Positions 41,608 through 50,520 of a stretch of 64,000 nt of DNA are shown piece after piece. The notes beneath the pieces are model-generated. The model was not told where the DNA came from, made no database searches, and worked only from the letters and a program-made list of their open reading frames with translations. The stretch is from SIRX01 sp965213905. GTDB lineage: Bacteria; Actinomycetota; Rubrobacteria; Rubrobacterales; Rubrobacteraceae. Made by a program: the position numbers and the translations under genes. Positions within the stretch are counted from its first letter, which is position 1, and every line of letters starts with the position of its first letter. The stretch is taken from positions 558,001 to 622,000 of the forward strand of contig OZ243922.1 in the NCBI GenBank assembly GCA_965213905.1, written 5' to 3'.

Positions 41608-42915
41608 ATGAACATTGAGTCGGGATTGCAGCAGAACAACGGGCACGCCTATCCGGATGACCTGGCCCGGTTTGCCCTAAAGCACTGGGATGAATGCGGC
41701 GATGCTGCGGGGGGCTTGCCCGCGATAGCCGTCATCGAGCGGCTACTCTCGACATGTTATCAGGCGAGCCTGATGCGCGAAGAGGAGCGGCAGGTAACCT
41801 TCCGGCTGGCACTGGCAAACCCGGATACTTTTTTGGCCGGCGAAGGTCCACCCTCCGGGTTGCACAAGTTGGAGTTCCAAGAACCCCGGGTTTTCGACGA
41901 ACAAGAACTTCGGCGTCTATCGCCGGCGGCCCCGGCGGACCGCTCCCTGATCGGGGTCCGTGAGGACGAAGAAGGAGAGCTTCTCATTTGGGGGATGATC
42001 CACTCCGGACCCCGGTGGTTGCAGAGGGTCCGGGGCGGCAGGGATTTCTCTCCTCCACTGCCGGAGGTTCCCATCGTGCGCGTCACGGGACCCGGCCGTG
42101 TCGTCGTGGATAGGGGTTCGACGCTGGTCGGCAAGCTAGAGGGCGGCCGCCTCTCGGACGACTCGATGGACGTATTCGAGTCCAGGTGGATGCCGGTCAT
42201 GTTCGCCCCCGTAAGGGACGAGCTGCGGGAAATTCACCTACACGACAAAAAAGAAGCCGAAAACCCCTGGGCGGACCTCGATCTGGACGTAACCCGCAGG
42301 ATCGCCCAACACATGATCCGGCGTATCATCTCTACCGCCCGCAACTTCGGGCACGGCGGGACGCTCGTGATCGTGCCGCCCCACCACGCCCCGGACATCC
42401 TCACCGGCCACTACGTACAGCTCAAGCACAAGTTCACCGACGGTCCGCCGCGTCGCAGATACCGCTCACTCATAACCTCCGTCATGAACACCCTGGCCGA
42501 GATCTACGGCCAGGGTGACGGGGATCGGGAGCCGGTCGGTTGGGATGAGTACCGGAAAAGCGGCGACGTCCGGCTCTCGGGGCTGGACGAGGCGATTTTC
42601 GAGATGTCCCACCTCGTGGCCGGCCTCATGGCGGTGGACGGGGCGGTAGTGATGACCCAACGCTACGAGATCCTGGGCTTCGGCGGGGAGATCTCCGGCA
42701 GTCTCCGGGGCGTAGAGGCCGTCGCCCGCGCCCTGGACGTGGAGGCCAACTACGTGTCTAGAGAAAACACCGAAGGATACGGGACCCGCCACCGCTCCGC
42801 CTTTCGCCTGTGCAACGAACTGCGCGACGCCCTGGCCGTGGTCGTTTCCCAGGACGGTGACGTGCGCTTTACCCGGTGGAACGACGGATACGTTACGCAG
42901 TGGAACCAGGCGTAG
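41608..42915 (+). CDS. DisA-like diadenylate cyclase (DAC) domain protein, DACNV-like
   Basis: The protein has 435 residues and no membrane segment. The C-terminal part (about 240-425) resembles the DAC domain of DisA/CdaA. A strand-rich GTLVIVPPHH region is followed by DGA (344-346) in AVDGAVVMTQRYEILGFGGE and by GTRHRSA with RHR (394-396), the two motifs that bind ATP in diadenylate cyclases. A closing AVVVSQDGDVRF strand follows. The N-terminal 230 residues have no family I recognise. NCBI uses the name DACNV for related putative sensors. It may make or sense a cyclic dinucleotide; catalytic activity is not proven. Confidence 0.75.
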   Translation: MNIESGLQQNNGHAYPDDLARFALKHWDECGDAAGGLPAIAVIERLLSTCYQASLMREEERQVTFRLALANPDTFLAGEGPPSGLHKLEFQEPRVFDEQELRRLSPAAPADRSLIGVREDEEGELLIWGMIHSGPRWLQRVRGGRDFSPPLPEVPIVRVTGPGRVVVDRGSTLVGKLEGGRLSDDSMDVFESRWMPVMFAPVRDELREIHLHDKKEAENPWADLDLDVTRRIAQHMIRRIISTARNFGHGGTLVIVPPHHAPDILTGHYVQLKHKFTDGPPRRRYRSLITSVMNTLAEIYGQGDGDREPVGWDEYRKSGDVRLSGLDEAIFEMSHLVAGLMAVDGAVVMTQRYEILGFGGEISGSLRGVEAVARALDVEANYVSRENTEGYGTRHRSAFRLCNELRDALAVVVSQDGDVRFTRWNDGYVTQWNQA

Positions 42916-42945
42916 GCTTCCAGGAATTCCTTTTACTAAGGACGT

Positions 42946-43872
42946 CTACTCCGAAAACATCTCCGGCAACATGAGGTAGCCGCCGACCAGGAAAAAAGCC
43001 GAGCCCTGTAAGTAGGCCACCTTCACTATCGTCGGGTCCGATGGGATAGAGAGGCCGGGCACCCCGAGGCCTGCGGTAGCCCCAACCAGAAACCCCACGC
43101 AGCCGAGGAAGTTGAGCGTCGCACTATACCATGAGATGCTGCGAAACCTTATACACAGGTAGCTGTGGCAGGCTTCTACAACCTGCAGGTAGGCGCCGAC
43201 CACGAAGAAAATCGCCCCGAGCAGGCTCGGCACCGAAAGTACCCAGTTTATCCCCTCTGGGCCCGACACCCCGATTATTACCAGCCCGGTCTCTACGTTG
43301 TAAAACACCGAGCCAACGAAGAGGATGAACGCCTCCATGTAGCTCAGGCGTTTGGGTTGCCAGGCAAACCAGCGGAACTTTTCGTTCGGTCGGTGCCGGG
43401 CCCGCTCCGGATGCGGGTCGGCGTTGATGGTCTCAAGGATTTGGAGGTACATCGCCACCGTGAAGGTAGTCGTACCGACAAAATACGACCAGTCGGCGAT
43501 ACGGGCTGCAAGCTCCGTGCTAATAAAAGCCGGGAACCACAGCGAGGAGATCGCGCCCAGCGCGAACAGCGCCGAGCCGGCCACGAAGCCTACGGCCACC
43601 CACCAGGAAATGCTGCCGGGGGCCCAGATCCCGAACCAGGGAGACTCTACGGCGGATTCGGCAGCGGACTCGGCTTCGCCGCTTCTGCTTCTGGTCCCCC
43701 GACCCTTGCGGTGGCGCCGGGAGGTCCACACCCGCTCGGAGCCTTCTTGCGTACGGTACTCGACGCGGGTGGTAAAAGGTCCCGCTCCTCCGGTTTCGAG
43801 GATCTCCGAACCTTTGGGGAACTCGACGTGGGTGCGGGAAAGGTTGTTTTTCTGACCGTTATCCTGGCTCAT
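42946..43872 (-). CDS. YrhK-like multi-pass membrane protein
   Basis: The 308-residue protein has a hydrophilic, basic N-terminus (about 1-85, with RRHRKGRGTRSRSG) and about seven hydrophobic segments. The latter include a repeated pattern GSVFYNVET and GAIFFVVGAYLQVVEACH, similar to YrhK-domain proteins. Function is unknown. The ATG at 43872 has a CGGAGG site. It follows the phospholipase D gene and a possible 39-residue protein whose end overlaps its start by 14 bases. Confidence 0.7.
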   Translation of the reverse strand: MSQDNGQKNNLSRTHVEFPKGSEILETGGAGPFTTRVEYRTQEGSERVWTSRRHRKGRGTRSRSGEAESAAESAVESPWFGIWAPGSISWWVAVGFVAGSALFALGAISSLWFPAFISTELAARIADWSYFVGTTTFTVAMYLQILETINADPHPERARHRPNEKFRWFAWQPKRLSYMEAFILFVGSVFYNVETGLVIIGVSGPEGINWVLSVPSLLGAIFFVVGAYLQVVEACHSYLCIRFRSISWYSATLNFLGCVGFLVGATAGLGVPGLSIPSDPTIVKVAYLQGSAFFLVGGYLMLPEMFSE

Positions 43873-43978
43873 CTATCCTCCGGATCCGCGGTACGGCGTT
43901 CAAGAACTCCAGCCTTCCGACGAAAATGTGTACCGCCGCGAGCAACACGACCAAAAAGAAACTCAGTACGACCAGCAT
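43859..43978 (-). CDS. Possible 39-residue membrane micro-protein
   Basis: From ATG at 43978 the frame encodes MLVVLSFFLVVLLAAVHIF and then a basic tail ending RIRRIDEPG, with TAA at 43859-43861. It starts 7 bases after the phospholipase D stop and overlaps the YrhK-like gene start, so it would fill the gap in an operon. The single hydrophobic helix with a positive tail is typical of small membrane regulators. The ribosome site is weak. Confidence 0.35.
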   Translation of the reverse strand: MLVVLSFFLVVLLAAVHIFVGRLEFLNAVPRIRRIDEPG

Positions 43979-43984
43979 CAGGGC

Positions 43985-45259
43985 TCAGCCGATCAGGCGC
44001 AGCGGCGTAAGGGCGCCCTCGATGAGCCGGACCGGTAGCGGACGATTTTCCCAGCTCTCAGGCGCAAGCTCCTGGGCGTTTGTCTTGTCCAGCTCGAACA
44101 TAGCTTCCAGCTCTTCGGCGATCTGCTCGTCGTAGATCTCCAGGTTCGTCTCGTGGAGGCCGAAGAGGCTCAGGCTATCTAGGTTCGCCGAGCCTACCGT
44201 GGACCACACGCCGTCTACGGTGGCGGTCTTGGCGTGAACCATAAAGTCCTCGTAGAGAAAGACCCTCACCCCGGCTTCGAGCATTTCCCCGATGTGAGAT
44301 CGGGAAAGCCAGTCTACGATGGCGTGGTTGGAGTATTTGGGGAAGAGCACTTGCACGTCCACCCCACGACCGGCGGCATCCATCATTTTCTGCCGGAGCG
44401 TAGGGCCGGGGGTGAAGTAGGCGTTGGTAATGCGAATTTTCTCCTGCGCCTTGTCGAGGTTCCTTGTGTAGAGGTCTCGAATCGGGTGCGTGTGGTGGTA
44501 GGGATCGTTTGAGTGAAACACCAGGGCCGAGTTCCAGGAGCGCCCTTCGGTAGCCGGTATCTCGGGCAATCTCTTTGACCGGTGCGTATTCCAGAAACCG
44601 GCGAACGTACGCTCCAACTCGTGTACCTGGCTGCCTCGGATACGGACGTGCGTATCGCGCCAGCGAGTAAAGAGTTCGCCGATATTAAAGCCGCCGGCGA
44701 AGGCAACCCGCCCGTCCACCGAGAGGATTTTGCGGTGGGTGCGATGTACGTTTCGCGGGTTGATCAGGCCGATTATCTTCGCGGGGTTGTCGAGCGAACG
44801 AAAACGGAGCGTATTTATCCCGTCCGGAAACTCCTTGAACGACTCGGGCTGGCTGAGGTTCGCCAGCTCGTCGAAAACGGCGTAGACGTTTACGCCCTCC
44901 CGGGCCTTGCGGCCCAGGGCCTCCACAAAGCGGTTTCCTACCTCGTCGTCGAGCCACATGAAAGTCTCCACGAAGATGTAGTCTTCCGCCTGCTCTATCT
45001 CGGAGAGCATATCCTCGTAGAGGCGGCCGTAGTTCGGGTAGAGTTTTATCTGATCGTCGGCACGCTCATCGCCGGACTCCAACTCTATCTCCGGCTGCTC
45101 TTCCCACGGGAAGCCCTCTTTCGGTGGCTGATCCCAAAACTTCCGCCGGACCGTTTCGAAAGCCTCTACGCCCGCTAGGATAAGCGCCTCTAGCGCAACG
45201 CAGAGGAAGAGCCCCCCAACCAACACCCTTAAAAGTTGTTTCAACGTTTTGAAGAACAT
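43985..45259 (-). CDS. Phospholipase D / cardiolipin synthase family protein
   Basis: The 424-residue protein has one N-terminal membrane helix and two HKD motifs: HRTHRKILSVDGRVAFAGG and FMVHAKTATVDGVWSTVGS, each giving the His-Lys-Asp catalytic set. This fits cardiolipin synthase, joining two phosphatidylglycerols or PG and CDP-DAG, or a related transphosphatidylase. ATG at 45259 has an AGAGGAG site 5 bases upstream and is preferred over ATG at 45277. It begins a short minus-strand operon with the micro-protein and the YrhK-like gene. Confidence 0.9.
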   Translation of the reverse strand: MFFKTLKQLLRVLVGGLFLCVALEALILAGVEAFETVRRKFWDQPPKEGFPWEEQPEIELESGDERADDQIKLYPNYGRLYEDMLSEIEQAEDYIFVETFMWLDDEVGNRFVEALGRKAREGVNVYAVFDELANLSQPESFKEFPDGINTLRFRSLDNPAKIIGLINPRNVHRTHRKILSVDGRVAFAGGFNIGELFTRWRDTHVRIRGSQVHELERTFAGFWNTHRSKRLPEIPATEGRSWNSALVFHSNDPYHHTHPIRDLYTRNLDKAQEKIRITNAYFTPGPTLRQKMMDAAGRGVDVQVLFPKYSNHAIVDWLSRSHIGEMLEAGVRVFLYEDFMVHAKTATVDGVWSTVGSANLDSLSLFGLHETNLEIYDEQIAEELEAMFELDKTNAQELAPESWENRPLPVRLIEGALTPLRLIG

Positions 45260-45362
45260 TATTCTCCTCTGACTCATTTCGTGCTCGCTCTTCTGCGGAG
45301 GCGACGCGAGGATGGTCCTCTAGGACGGCTCCTCAGGATGGTTCCCAGGGTGCTCAGGCCTT

Positions 45363-46910
45363 TTAGACGCCGTCCACCGCCTCCCGCACCCGCTGGCCCC
45401 CGGGAAGATCTGCCGCCAGACCTACGAGCTCTTCGAGGTCAGAACCCACCGCCGGCCTTGTCTGCGCATCTGACTTCGAATCTAGCTTCTCCTCTGGCTT
45501 CGAATCTGACTTCGCCTCCTGCAGGGAAGCTCTTTCCAACAAGGAAGCTCCTATCTCGGCGGCTTTTTGGGTCAGCCTCATGGCGTCGCGGGGGTCGGTG
45601 ATCTGGCCCGGCGCCAGCCTTCCTACGGCAAACACTCGCGCCCACAGTGCCTGTTGCCTTTCAGGCAGTGCATTGGCCGCCAGGGCTCGCTCGATGACCT
45701 CCAAAAGCCTTTCGAGGACGGCTACCTGGCCGCTGGTAAAAGAAGCCCGGCGGAGCTGGTCGAAGGCGAGTCCTACTACGTCGTCGAAGTCGTAGCGGCC
45801 GACTTTTAGCAGGACTTGCGTCCCGTTGAGGTTTCTTTCCTGAATGTGTGGGGGCAGGGCCTTCTCGCCCAAAGCGATAAAGATCGCCTCCATCCGGTCC
45901 ATTGCCTGCATGGAGGTGGTGGGGTCGTTGACCCCGGGAGAGACGCCTTTTAAGGCTATGTCGGAGAGCTGACGGAGGCCAAAGGCGAAGTCCTGGCTAA
46001 AGGCCCGCTCCTTGCCGAAGAAAAAGGCTTCGTGTATTTCCTTCTCGGTCTTTTCTCCGAGGCCGCCCTCCGGGACGTCCTCTGGGGCGGGCCACAGGCG
46101 TAAGATGGGTAGCCCCGCGGCGACGAAATGGCCCGGACCAAAAGGGAGTTCGACGACCATCTTTGCTGGCGCTTTTTCTACTGCTCCGTCCTCTTGCGTT
46201 GCCGCGTCTAATATACGGTCGAGGTCCATGTACTGAACATAGCCGCTTTCTTGGGCTTTGATCTCCGAACCTTCTTCGTCCATCAACTCCTTGAAGGCGG
46301 GGTGCGTCCGGGGATCTTGTGCCTCGGCGGGGGCGTTTTCGAGGTCGGTTAGGTTGGCGAGGCTCTGTGTGGCGTCCTGGTGGGCGCTCTTTACAATGGT
46401 CGAGGACTGGATCATGCCCGCTATATGGTGGATGAAGTAGACGAGCAGCCCCACGCACACCAGGGTCAGCACCACCGCCAGGGTTACAGAGATAACCGGG
46501 ATAAACGTCGGCTCCTGGCTCTCGGGGGTACGGATTATCCGCAAGGCGAGCAGCGCGTAGGTAAAGGTCCCTATGTAAGCACCAAGAACCACCTGCACCC
46601 CACGGTCGGAGGTAAAGTTGCGCAAGAGGCGGGGAGTATAGCTTGTCGAGGCCAACTGCAGGGCGACGATGGTCAGGGAGAATACCGTGGCTACCACCGT
46701 TATGAGGCTGCCCGCTATGGTGGAGAGCAGAGACCGGGCGGCGGTGGCGCCACCGGAGAAGATCAGGGGAAGCTCTTCGAGGCCGACGCTGAGAAGTCGG
46801 TCGATCTGGTGGCTCACCACGAATAATATGATCGCTCCTACTGTCAGCAGGCCCGGCATGAACCAGAAGCTGGAGACGATTCCTTCCCACCTGGAGCCTA
46901 CCCGCCCCAC
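45363..46910 (-). CDS. DUF2254 family membrane protein
   Basis: The 515-residue protein has four N-terminal hydrophobic helices (about 10-30, 55-85, 105-125 and 140-165) and a large cytoplasmic domain. Characteristic stretches are VFSLTIVALQLASTSYTPRLL and SPGVNDPTTSMQAMDRME, which fit DUF2254. The C-terminus carries a KSDSKPEEKLDSKSDAQ low-complexity segment. Function is unknown. The GTG start has GAGGAGGT upstream. Confidence 0.88.
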   Translation of the reverse strand: MGRVGSRWEGIVSSFWFMPGLLTVGAIILFVVSHQIDRLLSVGLEELPLIFSGGATAARSLLSTIAGSLITVVATVFSLTIVALQLASTSYTPRLLRNFTSDRGVQVVLGAYIGTFTYALLALRIIRTPESQEPTFIPVISVTLAVVLTLVCVGLLVYFIHHIAGMIQSSTIVKSAHQDATQSLANLTDLENAPAEAQDPRTHPAFKELMDEEGSEIKAQESGYVQYMDLDRILDAATQEDGAVEKAPAKMVVELPFGPGHFVAAGLPILRLWPAPEDVPEGGLGEKTEKEIHEAFFFGKERAFSQDFAFGLRQLSDIALKGVSPGVNDPTTSMQAMDRMEAIFIALGEKALPPHIQERNLNGTQVLLKVGRYDFDDVVGLAFDQLRRASFTSGQVAVLERLLEVIERALAANALPERQQALWARVFAVGRLAPGQITDPRDAMRLTQKAAEIGASLLERASLQEAKSDSKPEEKLDSKSDAQTRPAVGSDLEELVGLAADLPGGQRVREAVDGV

Positions 46911-47003
46911 CTCTTACCTCCTCTAAACGGGTTGTGTATGGGAAAGCTCTCATCGTTGGCGAAGTTGAATCGGGAAAAGGGAGCGGTGGGTCTTGCGGTC
47001 AAT

Positions 47004-47657
47004 CTAGCCACTGAGCCGTTCGTAGAGAGCCCCGTCGGCGTAGTCTCCTACTATGAGGTCCGCCCCGGCTTCTCTCAACTCGTCGGGCCGGTGGGTGGTC
47101 GAGGAGAAGCCGACCACCGGAATACCGGCTTCCACCGCACCTTTAAGGCCGGAGGGAGAATCCTCGAACGCCAGGGCCTCTTCGGCCGAGATGCCCAGGC
47201 TATCCAGCGCCGCTTTGTAGGGTGCGGGGTCCGGCTTCTTAACGCCCACATCTTCGGCGAAGATCATGGGGTCAAAAGCGTCCATCAACTTCAGCGCTTC
47301 CAGGGAGTTTCGGGCCTCCTCTTTGGGAGCGTTCGAGACCAGGGCTATCTCTATCCCGCGCCCGCGAGCCTCTTCTACAAAGGCGTCGAAGCCGGTGATC
47401 GCACCGGACATGTTCATCCTCTTGCGGTAGCCGCTCTCTTCGTTCTTCAGTAGCTGGTCTTTCTCTTCTTGGGATATATCGGGTAGCAGCTCATCTATGG
47501 CTTGCTCTACTGTGGAACTGCTGAGCGTCTCTTTGAAAAGATCCATATCCACGTCTATATCGTGGGGGCGCAGCAGTTCGATCCAGTTGGCTAGGTGTAT
47601 GGCGTCGGTGTCGCTTATGGTTCCGTCTAAGTCGAAAAACAGGGCTTTTACTGCCAA
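47004..47657 (-). CDS. HAD-superfamily hydrolase (phosphatase/phosphoglucomutase-like)
   Basis: The 217-residue HAD subfamily IA protein has motif I FFDLDGTISDTD (nucleophile Asp9, acid/base Asp11), motif II VSNAP, motif III Lys in VGVKKPDP and motif IV FEDSPSG. The helical cap (about 17-90) resembles that of beta-phosphoglucomutase and sugar-phosphate phosphatases. The substrate cannot be given. The TTG start at 47657 has AGGAGC upstream. Confidence 0.9.
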   Translation of the reverse strand: MAVKALFFDLDGTISDTDAIHLANWIELLRPHDIDVDMDLFKETLSSSTVEQAIDELLPDISQEEKDQLLKNEESGYRKRMNMSGAITGFDAFVEEARGRGIEIALVSNAPKEEARNSLEALKLMDAFDPMIFAEDVGVKKPDPAPYKAALDSLGISAEEALAFEDSPSGLKGAVEAGIPVVGFSSTTHRPDELREAGADLIVGDYADGALYERLSG

Positions 47658-47771
47658 GGTTTTAGCTCCTTTATGTGGGGTGTAAGATCCACCGGTTTGG
47701 TAGACCTCTTTTTTGTACCCGCTTACCGCCGGTCTTTATCACGCGTCCGCTGTGCATCCGCTGTGCATCCG

Positions 47772-49007
47772 CTAACCCGGTCTCCCGCTTCCCGCCCTTC
47801 TACCGTAGAGTTTGGTCAGGGGGGCGGCGCTCACGCCGTGGACGAGTACGGAGGCACTGATCACGAGGCTCCCGACCACCCACGCTTCTTCGAGTCCCAC
47901 AAGTTTTTCGGAGAGGGCGGCGTAGTAGAGCGCCGCGACGCCTACCGGGCCGAACCACCCGGCGAACAAACCATCCCGCGCGCCCCGCATCCCGGGCACC
48001 CGGCCCGAAAATAGCAGTACCCACGGCGGCCGGCGGAGCAAGAGTATCAGGGCCGCAAGCACCGGGCCTTTCCAACCGAGGGCGGCCCACTCACCCCACG
48101 GCAAACTGAGGCCCAGCAGCACGAAGATCGGGAGCACAAAAAAGCGGTTTACCGCCTCGTCTATCTGGTCCTCGCTCTCCTCTGTGGAGGTACTTATCGC
48201 CAGGTTAAACGCTATTCCGGCGGCGAAGACCGCCAGGATGCCGTCCGTGCCGACGAGACGGGTGGAGCCCAGGGCCATCAGCGCCAGGGCAATAGAGTAA
48301 GCGAGGAAGGATGGGTCCCGGATCTCCCCACGCTGGCGCGCCCACTCGAGGGCTTTGCCGGCCGCGTAGCCGATCAAAGCCCCGATCACCACGGCACCCA
48401 GCACCTCCCACAGTATGATACGGGTAATCCACTGGAAGATAGCCTGGCCGGGGGGCTCTTGAATCATCAGGATCGCCAGAAAGACGAACGGGTAGGCGAG
48501 CCCATCGTTCGAGCCGGACTCCCCGGAGAGCAGGTGCCGCAGCCGGGCGGGCAGATTTTCGTTGGCGACCTCACCCTGCACTATCGAGGAGGCGACGACC
48601 GGGTCGGTGGGCGTTACGATAGCCCCGATGAGCATCGCCGCCCAGAACGAAACGCCCAAAATAGCGTAGGCGAGCAGGCCACTAACGAGAAACATCAGCA
48701 CCATCACCGGACCGAGCAGCACGAGCAGAGAGCGCCAGTTGGTAAAGGGATAGCCTTTCGGCAGCCTGAGGGCTATCTCCATCATGGAGATCGCCACGGT
48801 GAGGCGGGCGGCCTGCTCCAGGATGAGCGTCTGGTCTCCCCACTCTCTCGGGTCCAATACGCCGAATACCGCCGGGCCGAGCAAGACACCGGCCAGCAGG
48901 GCTACCAACGGCACCGAGAGAAAGCTGCGCTTTATCGGCGCCGAGAGCAGGCCAACCGCCAGCACGACGGCCCCCACTATAAAGAGGGTTATGTTTAAGG
49001 CACTCAC
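47772..49007 (-). CDS. Na+(K+)/H+ antiporter, NhaP/CPA1 type
   Basis: The 411-residue protein has about 12 hydrophobic helices. The CPA1 hallmark GAIVTPTDPVVASSIV (about 128-143) and SGESGSNDGLAYPFVFL (about 166-182) contain the ion-binding Asp and the conserved Asn-Asp. There is no long cytoplasmic tail. It exchanges monovalent cations for protons across the membrane. The start is GTG at 49007. Confidence 0.9.
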   Translation of the reverse strand: MSALNITLFIVGAVVLAVGLLSAPIKRSFLSVPLVALLAGVLLGPAVFGVLDPREWGDQTLILEQAARLTVAISMMEIALRLPKGYPFTNWRSLLVLLGPVMVLMFLVSGLLAYAILGVSFWAAMLIGAIVTPTDPVVASSIVQGEVANENLPARLRHLLSGESGSNDGLAYPFVFLAILMIQEPPGQAIFQWITRIILWEVLGAVVIGALIGYAAGKALEWARQRGEIRDPSFLAYSIALALMALGSTRLVGTDGILAVFAAGIAFNLAISTSTEESEDQIDEAVNRFFVLPIFVLLGLSLPWGEWAALGWKGPVLAALILLLRRPPWVLLFSGRVPGMRGARDGLFAGWFGPVGVAALYYAALSEKLVGLEEAWVVGSLVISASVLVHGVSAAPLTKLYGRRAGSGRPG

Positions 49008-49427
49008 CTTCCGCTACCTCCCGCTACCGCCTGTCACGAACCGGTCGGGTACGCTCCGTGTGGCTTTCTCATCCAAGCATGACCTCTCTTCGTAGGCTCG
49101 TAGAATTTTCTCGTTTACCCACTTCCGGCCCGGTTTAAAAACCACGCAACGTCCGGCAAGGTTCGTTTGCGGATCGTCCTCAAGCACATTGTTCTAGTTC
49201 AGACTCGTGGACTGCTCGTAGCCCTGTTTTGCAACCTCCCGGCGCGGGCCGGAGGCCAGACCAGGAGCCAAAAGACCCGGGCGATACGTTGCAAACCGGC
49301 GAGGTTGGTGAAGAGTAAAAGCTTCGAGGTCGGATGTCTGGTGCGGCCTACCCCCGGTCGTGAGTTTCCTTTGGGTAAACCCCAGCGGCGGTGTCTGATA
49401 CGTGGAAGATCGGGTAAACCTACTGTC
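49008..49427. other. 420-base intergenic region
   Basis: This lies between the divergent antiporter and AI-2E genes. The frame of the AI-2E gene is open back to 49167, but that stretch is Arg/Pro-rich and unlike the family. I see no RNA gene, repeat or clear promoter here. Confidence 0.6.
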
Positions 49428-50474
49428 GTGAACGGTTCGCTAACAGAGCGGGGCTTGCAGAAGGTCCTGTTGCGGGTTTTGCTGGTGCTGTTCGGGGGGC
49501 TCCTGGCCTGGAGGTTTTTGACGGAGGCCGCCACGGTGGCGCTCATACTCGCCACGGGGTTGCTTCTGGCCGTCGCGCTCTCCGGCCCGGTCGAGGCTTT
49601 GCGGCGGCGTAAAATTCCCCGGGCCGCTTCTTCGGCCTTGATCCTCGGCGGCGCCGCCCTGCTCGTTCTTTCCGGGGGCTGGCTGCTGTTGCCGGTGCTC
49701 CAGAACGAGCTCGTGGTGTTGGCCGGCGCCCTACCGGGGGCTTTTTCGTACGTGCGGGAGCAGGCCAGGGGGTTGGCAGACGCGGTCGGTTTCAGCTTGA
49801 GCCTGAACCTTTCTTCACTGTCGCCCTCGGACGTGGGCCGCCGGCTTTTGGGGGGCGCCCTCGGCCTGTTTGGAACCCTTACTTCGGCCCTGGCCGGCGT
49901 GGTAGTCGTGGCTTTTCTAGCCTTCTACCTGGCGGCGATGCCCGAACCGGTAGTAAATTGGACGATGAAGTTATTCCCGCCCGGGCTCCGGTCCCGTACA
50001 AAGGAAGTGCTCTCCAAAATGCGGGTAAAACTCCTCGACTGGCTAAAGGGGCGCCTGATCTCCATGACGGCGGTCGGAATACTCTCGATAGTCGCGCTCT
50101 ATATCGTAGGCATACCCGGGGCCTTCTCGCTGGGTATTTTCGCTGGTTTGGTCTCCTTCGTGCCCTACATCGGCCCCATAGTCGGGGTGATTCCACCGGC
50201 GCTGCTCGCCCTGGGTGGAGACCCTACGGATGCCATCTGGGTACTCGTGGCCTACGCGGCAATACAGGTAGTGGAGAGCTACCTGATCACCCCCGTCGTC
50301 ATGGAGGAGGTGGCCTCCTTACACCCCGCGGTGGTCGTCGCGGCGGTTGCCGCACTTGAGGCGGCTTTCGGCATCCTGGGGGCCATACTGGCACTCCCGG
50401 TAGTCCTCGTGGCCGGCGTGCTGGTAGAAGAGTTGTGGTTCAAACACTGGCAACAGGGGGACGAGCCCGCATAA
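49428..50474 (+). CDS. AI-2E family transporter
   Basis: The 348-residue permease has eight predicted helices. It opens with VLLVLFGGLLAWRFL and TGLLLAVALSGPVEALRRR (about 37-55). Near the C-terminus it has the family signature SFVPYIGPIVGVIPPALLAL and SYLITPVVMEEVASLHP. Family members include the TqsA exporter and Na+/H+ exchangers, so the substrate is open. GTG at 49428 (MNGSLTERGLQ) is chosen because upstream codons give a non-conserved Arg-rich extension. Confidence 0.88.
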   Translation: MNGSLTERGLQKVLLRVLLVLFGGLLAWRFLTEAATVALILATGLLLAVALSGPVEALRRRKIPRAASSALILGGAALLVLSGGWLLLPVLQNELVVLAGALPGAFSYVREQARGLADAVGFSLSLNLSSLSPSDVGRRLLGGALGLFGTLTSALAGVVVVAFLAFYLAAMPEPVVNWTMKLFPPGLRSRTKEVLSKMRVKLLDWLKGRLISMTAVGILSIVALYIVGIPGAFSLGIFAGLVSFVPYIGPIVGVIPPALLALGGDPTDAIWVLVAYAAIQVVESYLITPVVMEEVASLHPAVVVAAVAALEAAFGILGAILALPVVLVAGVLVEELWFKHWQQGDEPA

Positions 50475-50520
50475 TTAGTCGCCAGAGCAAACGTGCGATA
50501 CCGGACTTCTCTACGGCCTC

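Noticed and set aside
49167..49427. N-terminal extension of the AI-2E gene
   Set aside because: It is Arg/Pro-rich and unlike the family; GTG at 49428 gives a normal first helix.
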